Origin: Devosia sp.
GTDB lineage: Bacteria > Pseudomonadota > Alphaproteobacteria > Rhizobiales > Devosiaceae
DNA: 64,000 nucleotides
Reading direction: 5' to 3'
Assembly: GCF_028290625.1 (NCBI RefSeq)
Contig: NZ_JAQGJM010000037.1
Location: forward strand, 99,117-163,116
Of the stretch, positions 1 to 8,938 are shown piece after piece. The notes beneath the pieces were generated by a model. It did not search any database. It had not been told where the DNA came from and saw only the letters and a program-made list of their open reading frames with translations. How positions within the stretch are numbered: position 1 is the first letter of the stretch; each line of letters starts with the position of its first letter. Both the position numbers and the translations under genes were made by a program.

Positions 1-447
1 GCGCTCAAGGATTCGGCGCGTATTGTGGCCGGCCAATCGGTGCGCCTGAGCGTGCAGGGCATGGCGGGGCAGCAGTTCACCGGAACCGTCGATCGGGTGA
101 GCCCGATTGCCGAGGCGGGGACGCGCTCGATCAAGGTTTATCTCGACCTCGACAATGCCGAGGGCAAGCTGCGTGGCGGCATGTTCGTTACCGGCGAGAT
201 CGTCGTGCAACAGGATGACGACGTGCTGGCGCTCCCGGTGGAGGCGGTCCAACAGCGGGGCGATGCGAGCTATGTGATGGCGATTGTCGATGGCGTGCTG
301 ACTGAGCAAACCATCCAGACCGGCACCAAGTGGGCCGCGGCCGAACTGGTCGAAGCCCGCTCCGGGATCTCGGCCGGCGCCACCATCGTGCGCACGGCCC
401 TGTCGGGCCTGACCGACGGCGCGCCTGTCATCATCGAGGGGAACTGA
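1..447 (+). CDS. RND efflux periplasmic adaptor (MFP), C-terminal part
   Basis: Partial: the frame is open from base 1, so the start lies upstream of the window. The visible 148 residues are the beta-barrel and membrane-proximal part of a membrane fusion protein, with typical stretches such as GTVDRVSPIAEAGTRSIKV and RGGMFVTGEIV. These adaptors bridge an inner-membrane RND pump to an outer-membrane channel in the periplasm. The pump gene follows 3 bases after the stop, which supports an efflux operon. The N-terminal lipoyl/hairpin half and any signal peptide are not visible. The substrate cannot be inferred. Confidence 0.9.
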   Translation, partial: ALKDSARIVAGQSVRLSVQGMAGQQFTGTVDRVSPIAEAGTRSIKVYLDLDNAEGKLRGGMFVTGEIVVQQDDDVLALPVEAVQQRGDASYVMAIVDGVLTEQTIQTGTKWAAAELVEARSGISAGATIVRTALSGLTDGAPVIIEGN

Positions 448-450
448 GCC

Positions 451-3400
451 ATGTTCCTCACCTCCATCAGTGTCCGGCATCCGGTCTTTGCTACCATGAT
501 CATGGTGGCCATCATGGTGTTCGGCATCTCCGCCTATCGCAGCCTGGCCATCGAGCAGTATCCCGACGTCGATTTCCCCGTCGTCGCCGTGCTGACGCCC
601 TATACGGGCGCCTCACCGGAAGCCGTCGAAACCGAAATCACCCAGCCCATCGAAGAGGCCGTCAACACGCTGGGCGGCATCGATTCGGTGACATCGACCT
701 CCAGCGCCGGTCATTCCACGGTCATCCTGCAATTCACGCTGGAGACGGACCCCGCCGTCGCCGCGCAGGATGTTCGCGACCGGCTCGCGGCGATTGTCGG
801 TCAGATGCCGGCAACAGCCGATACCTCCCAGGTGTTGCGCTTCAATCCAACCGCCAGCCCGATCATGTCGCTGGCCCTCAGCAGCCCGACCCAATCGGTG
901 CTGGACCTGACGGCACTGGCCGACGATGTCGTCTCGCCGGCCCTGACCGCCATTTCCGGCGTGGGCAGTGCAACGGTCGTCGGCGGCCTCGACAATCAGG
1001 TCAATATCTTCATCGATCCCGAGCTGCTCAACGCGTTCGGCATTGGCGTCAGCGACGTGATTTCCGCGCTGCAGCAGGATAACCAGACCCTGCCCACCGG
1101 CTCGATCATCAACGGCATGCTGGTGCAGACCGTGCAGATTAATGCCGAGGTCCCCTCGGTTGCCGGTTTCCGCGACATCATTGTGGCCAGCAAGGGCGGC
1201 GAGACCATTACGGTGGGCGATGTCGCAACCGTCACGCAAGGCCAGTCCGATACCGAGGGCCTGGCGTTCCGCGATGGCGAGCAGGCGTTGGCCATCGACG
1301 TGGTCAAGATCGAGGGCGGCAATACCGTCGCCATCGCCCACGCTGTCGAGGCAGCGATTGCCAAGCTCAACAGCGATGGCAGCCTGCCCGAGGACGTGTC
1401 TATCGACGTACTGCAGAATTCGGCCGAACCGGTCGAGCAGAATTTCGAGACCGTGCAGGCGACCCTGATCGAAGGCGCGGTCCTGGCCGTCGTCATCGTC
1501 TTTGTGTTCCTCAATTCCTGGCGCTCGACCATCATTACCGGCCTGACGCTGCCAATCTCGCTCGTCGGCACGCTGACCGTGGTGAGCCTTCTCGGTTTCA
1601 CGCTCAACATGATGACCATGCTGGCACTGACGCTGTCGGTCGGCATCCTGATCGATGACGCCATCGTGGTGCGCGAGAACATCACGCGCCATCTGCATAT
1701 GGGCAAATCCCATATCCAGGCGGCGCTCGACGGCACCAAGGAAATCGGGCTGGCCGTGCTGGCCACGACGCTGTCGATCGTCGCCGTGTTCCTGCCGCTG
1801 GCCTTCATGGATGGCATTATCGGCAAGTTCTTCGTGCAGTTCGGCGTCACGGTTTCCGTGGCCGTGCTGATCTCGCTGTTCGTCAGCTTCACGCTCGATC
1901 CGATGCTGTCGAGCGTCTGGTATGATCCGCACTCCCAGCCCGATGCCAAGCGCGGCCCGATCGGCCGGCTGATTGGCCTGTTCGACAAGGGTTTCGACAA
2001 GCTCTCCCATGGCTATCGCGCCGTGCTCGGCTGGTCGCTGCGACACCGCATCATCACCATGCTGGTGGCATTGATGTCGTTCGGCAGCAGCTTCGTGCTG
2101 TTCCCCATGGTTGGCGCCGAATTCATGCCGGCGGCCGATAACAGCCAGATCCAGGTCGATCTCGAGACCCGGGCCGGCTCGTCAACGGCCTACACGGCGG
2201 TCAAGGCCCATCAGGTCGAGGCCCTGTTGAAGGCCATGCCCGAGGTCGAGAGCATCTATACGACCGTCAATGCGGGCAGCGCCTCGGGTGAAAACCGCGC
2301 CTCGGTCGTCGTGTCGCTTGTCGATCCCGGCGACCGCGCCAGGTCCTCGCTGGAAATGACCGCGCCGGTGCGCGAGGCGCTGCGCTCGATACCGGGCGCC
2401 AGTTTCGTCGTCAGCTCCGGCGGCGGTCTGGGCGGCGGCAGCCCGATCGAAGTCAAGCTGCTCGGGCAAAACCTGGACAGCCTCTCCACGGCGGCAGCCG
2501 ATCTGGCGGACCGCATCGCGGCCATACCGGGCACGGTTGACGTAGACGTCAGCCTGCAACAGGCCCAGCCCATGCTCGATATCGTGCTCGACCGTCAGGC
2601 CGCCAGCGATCTGGGCATCGGCATGCAGGCGACAGGTTCGGCTCTGCGCGCCATGTTGGGGGGCGAGACCGCCTCGGAATGGACCAATGCCAGTGGCGAC
2701 CAGCTCGATGTGGTCGTCCGCCTGCCCGAAGCATTGCGCCAGAGCGTCGATGCCATTGGCGGCCTGCCGATCGCCCAGAGCCAGACCGACACGCCGGTCG
2801 CCATCAGGCTGGACCAGATTGCGCAGGTCAATCCTACGGTCGGTCCCAGCGAGATCAGCCGCGAGAACCTGACCCGGCAGGTCAGCGTCACGGCCGATAT
2901 CGAAGGCCGCGTGCTGGGCGATGTCACGGCCGATATCGATGCCGTCCTGGCCTCGATGGAGCTGCCGGCCGGCGTCAGCGTCGCCCAGGGCGGCGATGCC
3001 GAAATGCTGACCGATACCGTCGGCAGCATGGTGTCGGCGCTGCTGCTGGCGGTGATCTTCATCTACCTAGTGCTGGCCAGCCAGTTCGGCAGCTTCCTGC
3101 AGCCTCTGGCGATCATGATGGCCTTGCCGCTATCGCTGGTCGGGGTGATGCTGGGGCTGCTGGCCGGTGGCTCGACGCTCAACATGTATTCGATGATCGG
3201 CTTCGTCATGTTGATGGGCCTCGTGGTCAAGAACGCGATCCTGCTTGTCGACAATGCGAACCAGCGCCGGCGCGAGGGCGCAACCCTGGTCGATGCCCTG
3301 ATCGAAGCCGGCGGCACCCGCTTCCGCCCCATCATCATGACCACGCTGGCCATGATCTTCGGCATGCTGCCACTCGCTTTGGCGATCCACGAGGGCAGCC

Positions 3401-3585
3401 AGCAGAGTGCGCCGATGGCTCATGCGGTGATCGGCGGCCTGATCAGTTCCACCCTGCTAACGCTGGTCGTGGTGCCGGTCATGTTGACCTATGTGGATGC
3501 ACTGTCGCGGTTTGTCGGCCGCTTCCTGCCGCGCGCACCCGACCATCAGGCGCCGCCTATGGAGCCTGCGCTCCCCCACGTCTGA
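451..3585 (+). CDS. RND multidrug efflux permease (AcrB/MexB-like, HAE-1 type)
   Basis: Inner-membrane proton/drug antiporter of 1044 residues, the usual family length. The N-terminus MFLTSISVRHPVFATMIMV is the first membrane helix typical of RND pumps. The proton-relay residues are present: the paired Asp in GILIDDAIVVREN (TM4) and the Lys in GLVVKNAILLVDNAN (TM10). Two large periplasmic loops separate the two six-helix halves. It starts 3 bases after the adaptor gene and is almost certainly co-transcribed with it. No outer-membrane factor gene follows; it may lie upstream or be shared. Family assignment is secure, substrate range unknown. Confidence 0.95.
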   Translation: MFLTSISVRHPVFATMIMVAIMVFGISAYRSLAIEQYPDVDFPVVAVLTPYTGASPEAVETEITQPIEEAVNTLGGIDSVTSTSSAGHSTVILQFTLETDPAVAAQDVRDRLAAIVGQMPATADTSQVLRFNPTASPIMSLALSSPTQSVLDLTALADDVVSPALTAISGVGSATVVGGLDNQVNIFIDPELLNAFGIGVSDVISALQQDNQTLPTGSIINGMLVQTVQINAEVPSVAGFRDIIVASKGGETITVGDVATVTQGQSDTEGLAFRDGEQALAIDVVKIEGGNTVAIAHAVEAAIAKLNSDGSLPEDVSIDVLQNSAEPVEQNFETVQATLIEGAVLAVVIVFVFLNSWRSTIITGLTLPISLVGTLTVVSLLGFTLNMMTMLALTLSVGILIDDAIVVRENITRHLHMGKSHIQAALDGTKEIGLAVLATTLSIVAVFLPLAFMDGIIGKFFVQFGVTVSVAVLISLFVSFTLDPMLSSVWYDPHSQPDAKRGPIGRLIGLFDKGFDKLSHGYRAVLGWSLRHRIITMLVALMSFGSSFVLFPMVGAEFMPAADNSQIQVDLETRAGSSTAYTAVKAHQVEALLKAMPEVESIYTTVNAGSASGENRASVVVSLVDPGDRARSSLEMTAPVREALRSIPGASFVVSSGGGLGGGSPIEVKLLGQNLDSLSTAAADLADRIAAIPGTVDVDVSLQQAQPMLDIVLDRQAASDLGIGMQATGSALRAMLGGETASEWTNASGDQLDVVVRLPEALRQSVDAIGGLPIAQSQTDTPVAIRLDQIAQVNPTVGPSEISRENLTRQVSVTADIEGRVLGDVTADIDAVLASMELPAGVSVAQGGDAEMLTDTVGSMVSALLLAVIFIYLVLASQFGSFLQPLAIMMALPLSLVGVMLGLLAGGSTLNMYSMIGFVMLMGLVVKNAILLVDNANQRRREGATLVDALIEAGGTRFRPIIMTTLAMIFGMLPLALAIHEGSQQSAPMAHAVIGGLISSTLLTLVVVPVMLTYVDALSRFVGRFLPRAPDHQAPPMEPALPHV

Positions 3586-3616
3586 CGCTGATCCCTCCAC
3601 AGCGTCGCACCCGCAC

Positions 3617-3642
3617 GGCACCCTGCTCCCCCGCAGGGTGCC
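3617..3642. terminator. GC-rich hairpin after the RND operon
   Basis: A perfect 10-bp stem (GGCACCCTGC / GCAGGGTGCC) with a six-base TCCCCC loop lies 31 bases after the pump stop codon. There is no clear T-tract after it, so it is either a weak intrinsic terminator or an mRNA-stabilising structure. Confidence 0.5.
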
Positions 3643-3750
3643 GTTGCGGCTTTCGCATTAGCTAAGAAATTGAAACTAAAAGCATTTCGCAATGTTCGGG
3701 CAATGGAGGGGTGCGAAATTCTGGGTGTTCAATCAGAAAGGAACATCATT

Positions 3751-4032
3751 ATGAAAACCCTCTCCATCGCCGCCATTCTTGCCGTCACCAGCTTCTCGAT
3801 CGCACCGGCCTTCGCCAGCGACAATGGTGCTTTCAACAGCGACGGCACCACCATCCACGGCCGCTCCGAATTCGCACTGGTCAGCGCCCTGCACGACCGT
3901 GGCGTCGTTACCTCCGGCGTCGAAGCCTGGGGTGATCTGATCCTGGCCTGGGTCCCCAACGACAATGGCGGCAGCACCATGGTGTTCTTCGATCCGGACA
4001 ATCTGCAGCAGGTCAACCCCAACCGCGGCTGA
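3751..4032 (+). CDS. Small secreted protein of unknown function
   Basis: 93 residues from the ATG at 3751, which follows an AAAGGA ribosome site; a longer in-frame start at 3670 lacks one. Residues 1-23 form a clear Sec signal peptide, a hydrophobic run ending in PAFA before SDNG. The mature part is about 70 residues, acidic and rich in Asn, Asp and Gly, with no cysteines. I do not recognise a family. It precedes a cytochrome b561 gene by 53 bases and may share its transcript. The mature sequence resembles small uncharacterised alphaproteobacterial periplasmic proteins only in general style. Confidence 0.7.
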   Translation: MKTLSIAAILAVTSFSIAPAFASDNGAFNSDGTTIHGRSEFALVSALHDRGVVTSGVEAWGDLILAWVPNDNGGSTMVFFDPDNLQQVNPNRG

Positions 4033-4085
4033 CCGGCGCACCTGCAGGCGGTCTCGACCGCCTGCAGCCGACAGAGGAGGACACG

Positions 4086-4598
4086 ATGGCGACCGCAGCA
4101 AAAACCAACGGCTACGCGCCGATCCAGATCGGCCTGCACTGGCTGATCGCCGCGCTGGTGATATTCCAACTGGTGTTCGGCCAAAGCATGCAAACGGCGA
4201 TCCATGCCGCCCAGGACGGGACGGCGCTCGGCGTGACCGACGCCATATTGGCGACGGGCCATTATTGGGTCGGAAGCTCGATCCTGGTGCTCGCGATACT
4301 TCGCCTCGTCATCCGCTTGCGCAGTGGCGTCCCGGCCCCCTCGGAAGGCAACAAAATCCTGGCACTCGCCGGCAGGGCGACGCACTGGCTGTTCTATGTT
4401 CTGCTGGTGGTCGCACCCGTCAGCGGCCTGCTCACTTTCTATGGCAATCCCGGCTTCGCGAGCGTCCACCGCCTGACACGATCGGCGTTCATCGTTCTCA
4501 TCGCCCTGCATGCCGTAGCGGCATTGTTCCACCATTTTGTCCTGCGCGACGGTACGCTCAAGCGCATGCTGGTTCCCGCCAAGCCGAGCGATCGATGA
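4086..4598 (+). CDS. Cytochrome b561 family protein
   Basis: 170-residue membrane cytochrome with four predicted helices. The heme-ligand histidines expected of bacterial b561 (CybB-like) proteins sit in the helix starts IQIGLHWLI, HYWVGSSIL, GRATHWLFYVLL and IALHAVAALFHHF. The family moves electrons between the quinone pool and periplasmic acceptors such as superoxide. A strong AGAGGAGG ribosome site precedes the ATG. The gene converges on the PIG-L gene with a 20-base gap. Family assignment is secure; the partner, possibly the preceding small secreted protein, is only inferred from proximity. Confidence 0.9.
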   Translation: MATAAKTNGYAPIQIGLHWLIAALVIFQLVFGQSMQTAIHAAQDGTALGVTDAILATGHYWVGSSILVLAILRLVIRLRSGVPAPSEGNKILALAGRATHWLFYVLLVVAPVSGLLTFYGNPGFASVHRLTRSAFIVLIALHAVAALFHHFVLRDGTLKRMLVPAKPSDR

Positions 4599-4618
4599 GG
4601 GACGACGCAGCACGGCCG

Positions 4619-5440
4619 TCACGAGGTGGCGGTGTGCCAGACGCGCTCGCCAAATGCACCGTCTTCCCGACGCATATACGTGTCCAGGACGGACCCGAAC
4701 GCGAGGCCGTTGGGGAAGATGTCCGCAATCTGCGACGCATAGGCGCCGATTGCAGCCAGCTTTCCCGGCAAATCGACGGAAATCACCTGCGGGCTCGTCA
4801 CTTGCCATTGTGTTCGTCCGAGCGCCGCCTCGACACTGTCCGGCGCCGTGACCGGAAACAGGCCCGTCGCATAGGGCAAGTCTTCATAGAGGGCGACATT
4901 CATCGCCCGCACCATGGCCAGGCGCCGGACGGCATTGGTCGTCAAGACATGATCCACATGGCGGCCGACGCCGAGCGGGCTCAGAACCAGGTCTGGCGAA
5001 ATTTCGCTGATCCAGGCGTCGAATAGCTCAACCAAGGCATCGCCGATGCGATCACGATCGGAAGGGGCCCCGAAGACCGATTGTCTGGTGGGATAAAGCG
5101 GATCGCCGGCCTGGTCGGCTCGGTACAATGCATCGAGCAAATTGCCATGCAACACGCGCGCCCCAAGCGACGTTACCGACGCAACATCTTCTGCCCGCCG
5201 CTGCTCGAACGGGTTTGGCCCGAGGTCCCACAAGGCGTGCAGTTCCAGCGCCAGCGGCGATATGCGGGCGCCAGCGGGCGTGTCGGCGGTGAAGGCCGTG
5301 GCGACGATGACCTCGGCCCCATTGGCGACGGCCCGCTCGATTATGCCGCCGACGCTCAATACCCCATCATCCAGGTGCGGTGAAATGACGAGTATCCGTT
5401 TGCACGCGTCCACTTCAATGTGCATTCCGCCGTCCACCAT
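4619..5440 (-). CDS. PIG-L/LmbE family deacetylase
   Basis: 273 residues from the ATG at 5440, which follows GGAGGGACGAG; a TTG 15 bases further out is less likely. The N-terminal SPHLDDGVLS motif is the Zn-binding PHxDD signature of the PIG-L N-acetylglucosamine deacetylase superfamily, and GRHVDHVLT supplies the downstream His. These enzymes remove acetyl groups from amino sugars or sugar-linked metabolites. Residues LGPNPFEQRRAEDV match the usual region where the protein senses its substrate. It is a monocistronic gene pointing toward cytochrome b561. The substrate is unknown. Confidence 0.85.
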   Translation of the reverse strand: MVDGGMHIEVDACKRILVISPHLDDGVLSVGGIIERAVANGAEVIVATAFTADTPAGARISPLALELHALWDLGPNPFEQRRAEDVASVTSLGARVLHGNLLDALYRADQAGDPLYPTRQSVFGAPSDRDRIGDALVELFDAWISEISPDLVLSPLGVGRHVDHVLTTNAVRRLAMVRAMNVALYEDLPYATGLFPVTAPDSVEAALGRTQWQVTSPQVISVDLPGKLAAIGAYASQIADIFPNGLAFGSVLDTYMRREDGAFGERVWHTATS

Positions 5441-5637
5441 CTCGTCCCTCCGCAATCCACGCTTCGAGTATCCTTACGGCATCACCATCGGGGCGGTAAG
5501 GCTGGATTGTGGTTGTCATGCCGCTCGCCTGATCGCCCGCTCGCTGGGCGTTGGAATTTCGGCGGCCCGCCTCTGGCGTGAGTTGCAATGGGGGCCGTTG
5601 CGGACGTATCTGCTGATGCGGACCGGGGAGTTTGAGC

Positions 5638-6243
5638 GTGAATTTGTTGCGGGAACTCAGCATGGGGGAAATCGTGTCGCGACTCGTCGCCGCGATTGTC
5701 TACGCCGGTCTCCAGGGACTGTTATTGGCCGGGCTGGCCAGGATATTCGGGGACCAGCGGCCGGCCCATGACGGACGACTGACGCCCAATCCGTTCGTCC
5801 ATCTGTCGGTATGGGGGGCGGCGATGGCAGCGCTATTCGGCATGAGCTGGATCCGCACGATCTGGTTCGATGCCAAGGCCAATCGACTGGGCCGGTGGAG
5901 GATCGTACTCGTGGCGGTCCTGGGGCTGGCCGCAATGGTGGCGCTGGTGCCGCTGCTCGACCTACTGAGGGGACCGGCGCTGCTGCTGCCACGCACGGGG
6001 GGCTATGCGGTGCTTTACGTGCTGGGGCAGTTGCAGGCGGTGGCAATTGCGTCCACAGCGCTGAACCTGCTGCCCGTTCCCGGCCTCGTTGGGGGGAGCC
6101 TGCTGCAGGCGATCTGGCCGAATGCCGAGCGGCGGCTGCGGCGGCTGGAGCCGTTCGGGCTGGCGCTGGTGATCGTGGCGATCGTCGCCGGCTGGATGCC
6201 CAACCTGGCGACGACGCTGTTGCCGTTGTTGCAGGTGCGCTGA
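5638..6243 (+). CDS. Degenerate M50 (site-2 protease-like) membrane protein
   Basis: 201 residues from the GTG at 5638, placed 7 bases after GGGGAG; a TTG at 5632 is too close to that site and an ATG at 5662 is possible. At least four hydrophobic segments are visible. The segments FGDQRPAHDGRLTPNPFVH and NLLPVPGLVGGSLLQAIWP resemble the conserved GD..A...GR..LNP and NLLP.P.LDGG motifs of M50 proteases. The HExxH zinc motif is absent, and the third ligand Asp of LDGG reads Val. It is therefore probably a non-catalytic relative. Its stop abuts the convergent binding-protein gene. Confidence 0.6.
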   Translation: MNLLRELSMGEIVSRLVAAIVYAGLQGLLLAGLARIFGDQRPAHDGRLTPNPFVHLSVWGAAMAALFGMSWIRTIWFDAKANRLGRWRIVLVAVLGLAAMVALVPLLDLLRGPALLLPRTGGYAVLYVLGQLQAVAIASTALNLLPVPGLVGGSLLQAIWPNAERRLRRLEPFGLALVIVAIVAGWMPNLATTLLPLLQVR

Positions 6244-7065
6244 CTACTCGCCGGCGTGGCCGGTATAGCCGTATTTCTCCATCAGCGACGCAATGGTGCC
6301 ATCCTGAACCAGCGCGTCGATCGCCTGATCGACCTGGCTGCGCAGGAAAGTATTGCGGCTCGAGACCAGCGCGCCAACGTTGATATCGGCCAGCGGGATT
6401 GGATCGTTGGCGATAACGCGCAGCTTGTCGGCGCCGGGGTGTTCTTTCTGCAGGCGAGCCAGCGCCGGCTGCCAGAGAATCATGCCCGCAATGGTGCCGT
6501 CGAGGACGCGGGTCGCCATCTTGTCGAAGTCGGCGTAGGGGAAGCGGATCCAGCGATCTGGCTTGGCCTGCTGCTGCGCCCAGGTGATGTAGTTCATCTC
6601 GCCAAGGCTCGCCATGGCGGTGCCCAGCTTGCGGTCCTTCGGGATATCGCCCAGGCTCTGCCAGTCGGGCTCGGCCACCGCGATCACGAAGGGAATGGTG
6701 GCATAGGGCCGGGTCAGCGAAAACGCATCCGACAAGGGTGAATTGGCGGAAATCGAAACGCCCATGAACATGTCGCAGGTGTTGTTCATGGCCAGCGTCA
6801 GCTCATCGATGAAGCCGTCGCCATTGAGCGGAAAGCCGCCAAAACCCTCGATCACATTGACCTGCAGGAACAGGGCGTCGCCGATCGCCTTGGCGATTTC
6901 CTCGTCGAACGGCCGGGCCAGGCTGGTGACGTCGAAGCAGACATTGATCGCGTCGCCGGCGAGGCGGCGCGTATTGTTCATCTCTTCGGGTGGGATGCCG
7001 GAAGACTGCCCAAAGGCAGCGGTCGTCGCCAGCATTGCCAGGCCCACGGCGAGAAAACGCAACAT
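6244..7065 (-). CDS. MxaJ/XoxJ-like periplasmic binding protein of the PQQ dehydrogenase unit
   Basis: 273 residues with a signal peptide (about residues 1-19, ending AAFG) and the fold of family 3 solute-binding proteins. It starts after a strong AGGAG site. It directly follows a PQQ dehydrogenase and a cytochrome c gene. In methanol-dehydrogenase clusters the equivalent gene (mxaJ, xoxJ) encodes a periplasmic protein needed for enzyme activation or assembly rather than uptake. Motifs such as NVCFDVTSLARPFDEEIAKAIG and LVQDGTIASLMEKYGY fit this group. No permease or ATPase of the amino-acid type accompanies it. The role as an assembly partner is inferred from context. Confidence 0.7.
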   Translation of the reverse strand: MLRFLAVGLAMLATTAAFGQSSGIPPEEMNNTRRLAGDAINVCFDVTSLARPFDEEIAKAIGDALFLQVNVIEGFGGFPLNGDGFIDELTLAMNNTCDMFMGVSISANSPLSDAFSLTRPYATIPFVIAVAEPDWQSLGDIPKDRKLGTAMASLGEMNYITWAQQQAKPDRWIRFPYADFDKMATRVLDGTIAGMILWQPALARLQKEHPGADKLRVIANDPIPLADINVGALVSSRNTFLRSQVDQAIDALVQDGTIASLMEKYGYTGHAGE

Positions 7066-7082
7066 GGTATTCTCCTAAAAGC

Positions 7083-7104
7083 GAAAGGGGCCGAAGCCCC
7101 TTTC
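7083..7104 (-). terminator. UUCG-capped hairpin between PQQ dehydrogenase and binding protein
   Basis: On the minus strand a 9-bp stem GAAAGGGGC / GCCCCTTTC is closed by a TTCG tetraloop and followed by GCTTTT. It lies 22 bases after the dehydrogenase stop and 18 bases before the next start. It probably causes partial termination or protects the upstream mRNA, lowering expression of the downstream gene. Confidence 0.7.
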
Positions 7105-7125
7105 TTTTGTTTCCTGCAGTTCAGC

Positions 7126-8889
7126 TTAGTTGGTGGCCTTGGGCAGCTTGAACACGAAGATCGAATTGCCCGAACCGGTTGGCAATGGGATTTCCGGGAA
7201 GGCCGAGGCGATTGAGCTGGCGGCATTGGAATAGCCGGTCGGCACAACGAGGTACTGCTCGCCATCGATCTCGTAGGTCGACGGATAACCGCCCACTGGA
7301 GCATTCAGGCGCTGGGTCCAGACGATGTCGCCAGTCTTCTGATCCCAGGCCTTGATATCGCGAGCGGCGTCACCGCCGAACACGAGGCCACCGGCAGTGG
7401 CCAGCACCGAGGAGGTCATCGACGGACGGCTGCGGGCCTGCCAGATATGGTCGCCCTGGGTGGGGTTGATCGAGACCGCGTCGAGCAGGCCGGCATCCGT
7501 AATGCCTTCAGGCAGAACGCGGGGACCAAACTTGACGGCACCCACGGCATTGCCGGCGGTGAATTCGGTCTGGGTCGGCGCCACGGTGTTGCAGGCTTCG
7601 GTCAGCGGCACGTAGTAGGCTTGGGTGAGCGGGCTATAGGAGCCGGTCATCCACAGCTTGCCGCCGGAGACGGAGGCGCAGACGAGATGCTCTTCACCAA
7701 CGGCCTTGGAGATCAGGTCGGTGTTGATGTTGACGGTGCCGTCGGGATCGATGCTTTTGACGACGTTCTGGACCACGGTGTCCTTGTGCCACAGGTACTT
7801 GCCGGTATCGCGATCAAGGGCGAACACAATGCCGTTCTTGCCAGCGGCGGTGACCAGCAGGTGCTGCGTCTTGCCGTCGACGTCCTGGTCGACAAGGATG
7901 CGCTCGTATGGGGAGTCCAAGTCCCAGTTGTCGCGCGGCAGGTGCTGATAGTACCACTTGAGCTTGCCGGTCTCGATATCGATGGCGAGCGTCGAGTTCG
8001 TATAGAGCACCGAGCCATCGCCCGAACCGCGGATCAGCTCGGAATAAGGACCGGGCATGCCGATGCCCCAGAACGTGGTCTTGGTTGCCGGGTCATAGGA
8101 GCCGGTGGTCCAAGGCGTGCCGCCCCAACGGTTTTCAGCAGGAACGTCGCCCCAGCTTTCTTCCTGCTTGGGATTGTTGGGATCATCGATGGTGTTGAAG
8201 CGCCAGAGTTCGTCGCCGGTGTTCACGTCATGGGCGAAGATGTAGCAACCGCCAGCGGTACCGGCGATCGAGCAGCCGGAAATTGCGGTGATGATCTTGC
8301 CGTCAGCGATGACCGGCCCGACCGTGTAGCTGTAGCCCAGGTTGTAATCGAGAACCTGCTTTTCCCAGACAACCTTGCCGTCGACGGCGCTGAGCACCAC
8401 GATCTTGGCGTCGGCGGTGGTGAGGATCACCTTGTCCTGGTAGAGCGCGATGGAGTTCTTCTGGCGGCGAGCCTGGTTGGCCTGATAGCTCCAGGATGCC
8501 GGAATTTCGGGCAGCACATGGCGGTACTGCCAGATCAGGTCACCGGTCTTGGCGTTGAGCGCCTCGACGATGTTGTTGTTGGTCTGCAGGAACATGACAC
8601 CGTCATGCACCAGCGGCGCCGTTTCCTGGATGCCGGCTTCGGCCATCGGCCAGGCCCATGCGAGCTGAAGCTTGCCGACCGTATCCTTGTTGATCAGGTC
8701 GAGGGGGCTGTAGCCCTGGTTGTTGTAGGCGCCACGATACATCAGCCAGTCTTCGGCCGGGGGATTTGCCAGCATCTCGTCGGTAACGGGCGCATAGGCC
8801 GGCTTGGCGTCCTGGGCATGGACCGGGCCAGACAGGGCGAGCAGAGCCGTCGTCGCCACCAGCAGTGATTTCATCAGATCGATTTTCAT
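7126..8889 (-). CDS. PQQ-dependent alcohol dehydrogenase (methanol/ethanol dehydrogenase family)
   Basis: 587 residues with a signal peptide (about 1-25, ending PVHA), periplasmic. Several propeller tryptophan-docking repeats are visible, for example LNAKTGDLIW, HDVNTGDELW, IDIETGKLKW and LDRDTGKYLW, and the C-terminal GGDAARDIKAWDQKTG is typical. The catalytic region reads NWDLDSPYE. The D-x-D pair is the arrangement known from lanthanide-using enzymes, where calcium enzymes carry Ala, Ser or Thr at the second position. There is no vicinal Cys-Cys pair, and the usual SGAE metal-ligand stretch reads SGCSIAGTAGGC, bracketed by two Cys. Electrons would pass to the adjacent cytochrome c. Devosia strains use a PQQ enzyme (DepA) on deoxynivalenol; whether this is an orthologue I cannot tell. 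Confidence 0.88.
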   Translation of the reverse strand: MKIDLMKSLLVATTALLALSGPVHAQDAKPAYAPVTDEMLANPPAEDWLMYRGAYNNQGYSPLDLINKDTVGKLQLAWAWPMAEAGIQETAPLVHDGVMFLQTNNNIVEALNAKTGDLIWQYRHVLPEIPASWSYQANQARRQKNSIALYQDKVILTTADAKIVVLSAVDGKVVWEKQVLDYNLGYSYTVGPVIADGKIITAISGCSIAGTAGGCYIFAHDVNTGDELWRFNTIDDPNNPKQEESWGDVPAENRWGGTPWTTGSYDPATKTTFWGIGMPGPYSELIRGSGDGSVLYTNSTLAIDIETGKLKWYYQHLPRDNWDLDSPYERILVDQDVDGKTQHLLVTAAGKNGIVFALDRDTGKYLWHKDTVVQNVVKSIDPDGTVNINTDLISKAVGEEHLVCASVSGGKLWMTGSYSPLTQAYYVPLTEACNTVAPTQTEFTAGNAVGAVKFGPRVLPEGITDAGLLDAVSINPTQGDHIWQARSRPSMTSSVLATAGGLVFGGDAARDIKAWDQKTGDIVWTQRLNAPVGGYPSTYEIDGEQYLVVPTGYSNAASSIASAFPEIPLPTGSGNSIFVFKLPKATN

Positions 8890-8938
8890 CGATTTCTCCT
8901 ACCAACGACGTGTGGTGAGCACGTCTGAGTTGACCATG

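Noticed and set aside
613..2046. Long minus-strand open frame (477 codons) opposite the RND pump
   Set aside because: It is antisense to a complete RND pump with all key motifs, has His/Arg/Asp-rich shadow composition and matches no family.
7447..8868. Plus-strand open frame of 473 codons opposite the PQQ dehydrogenase
   Set aside because: Mirror frame of a clear coding sequence; it has no ribosome site or family motif.
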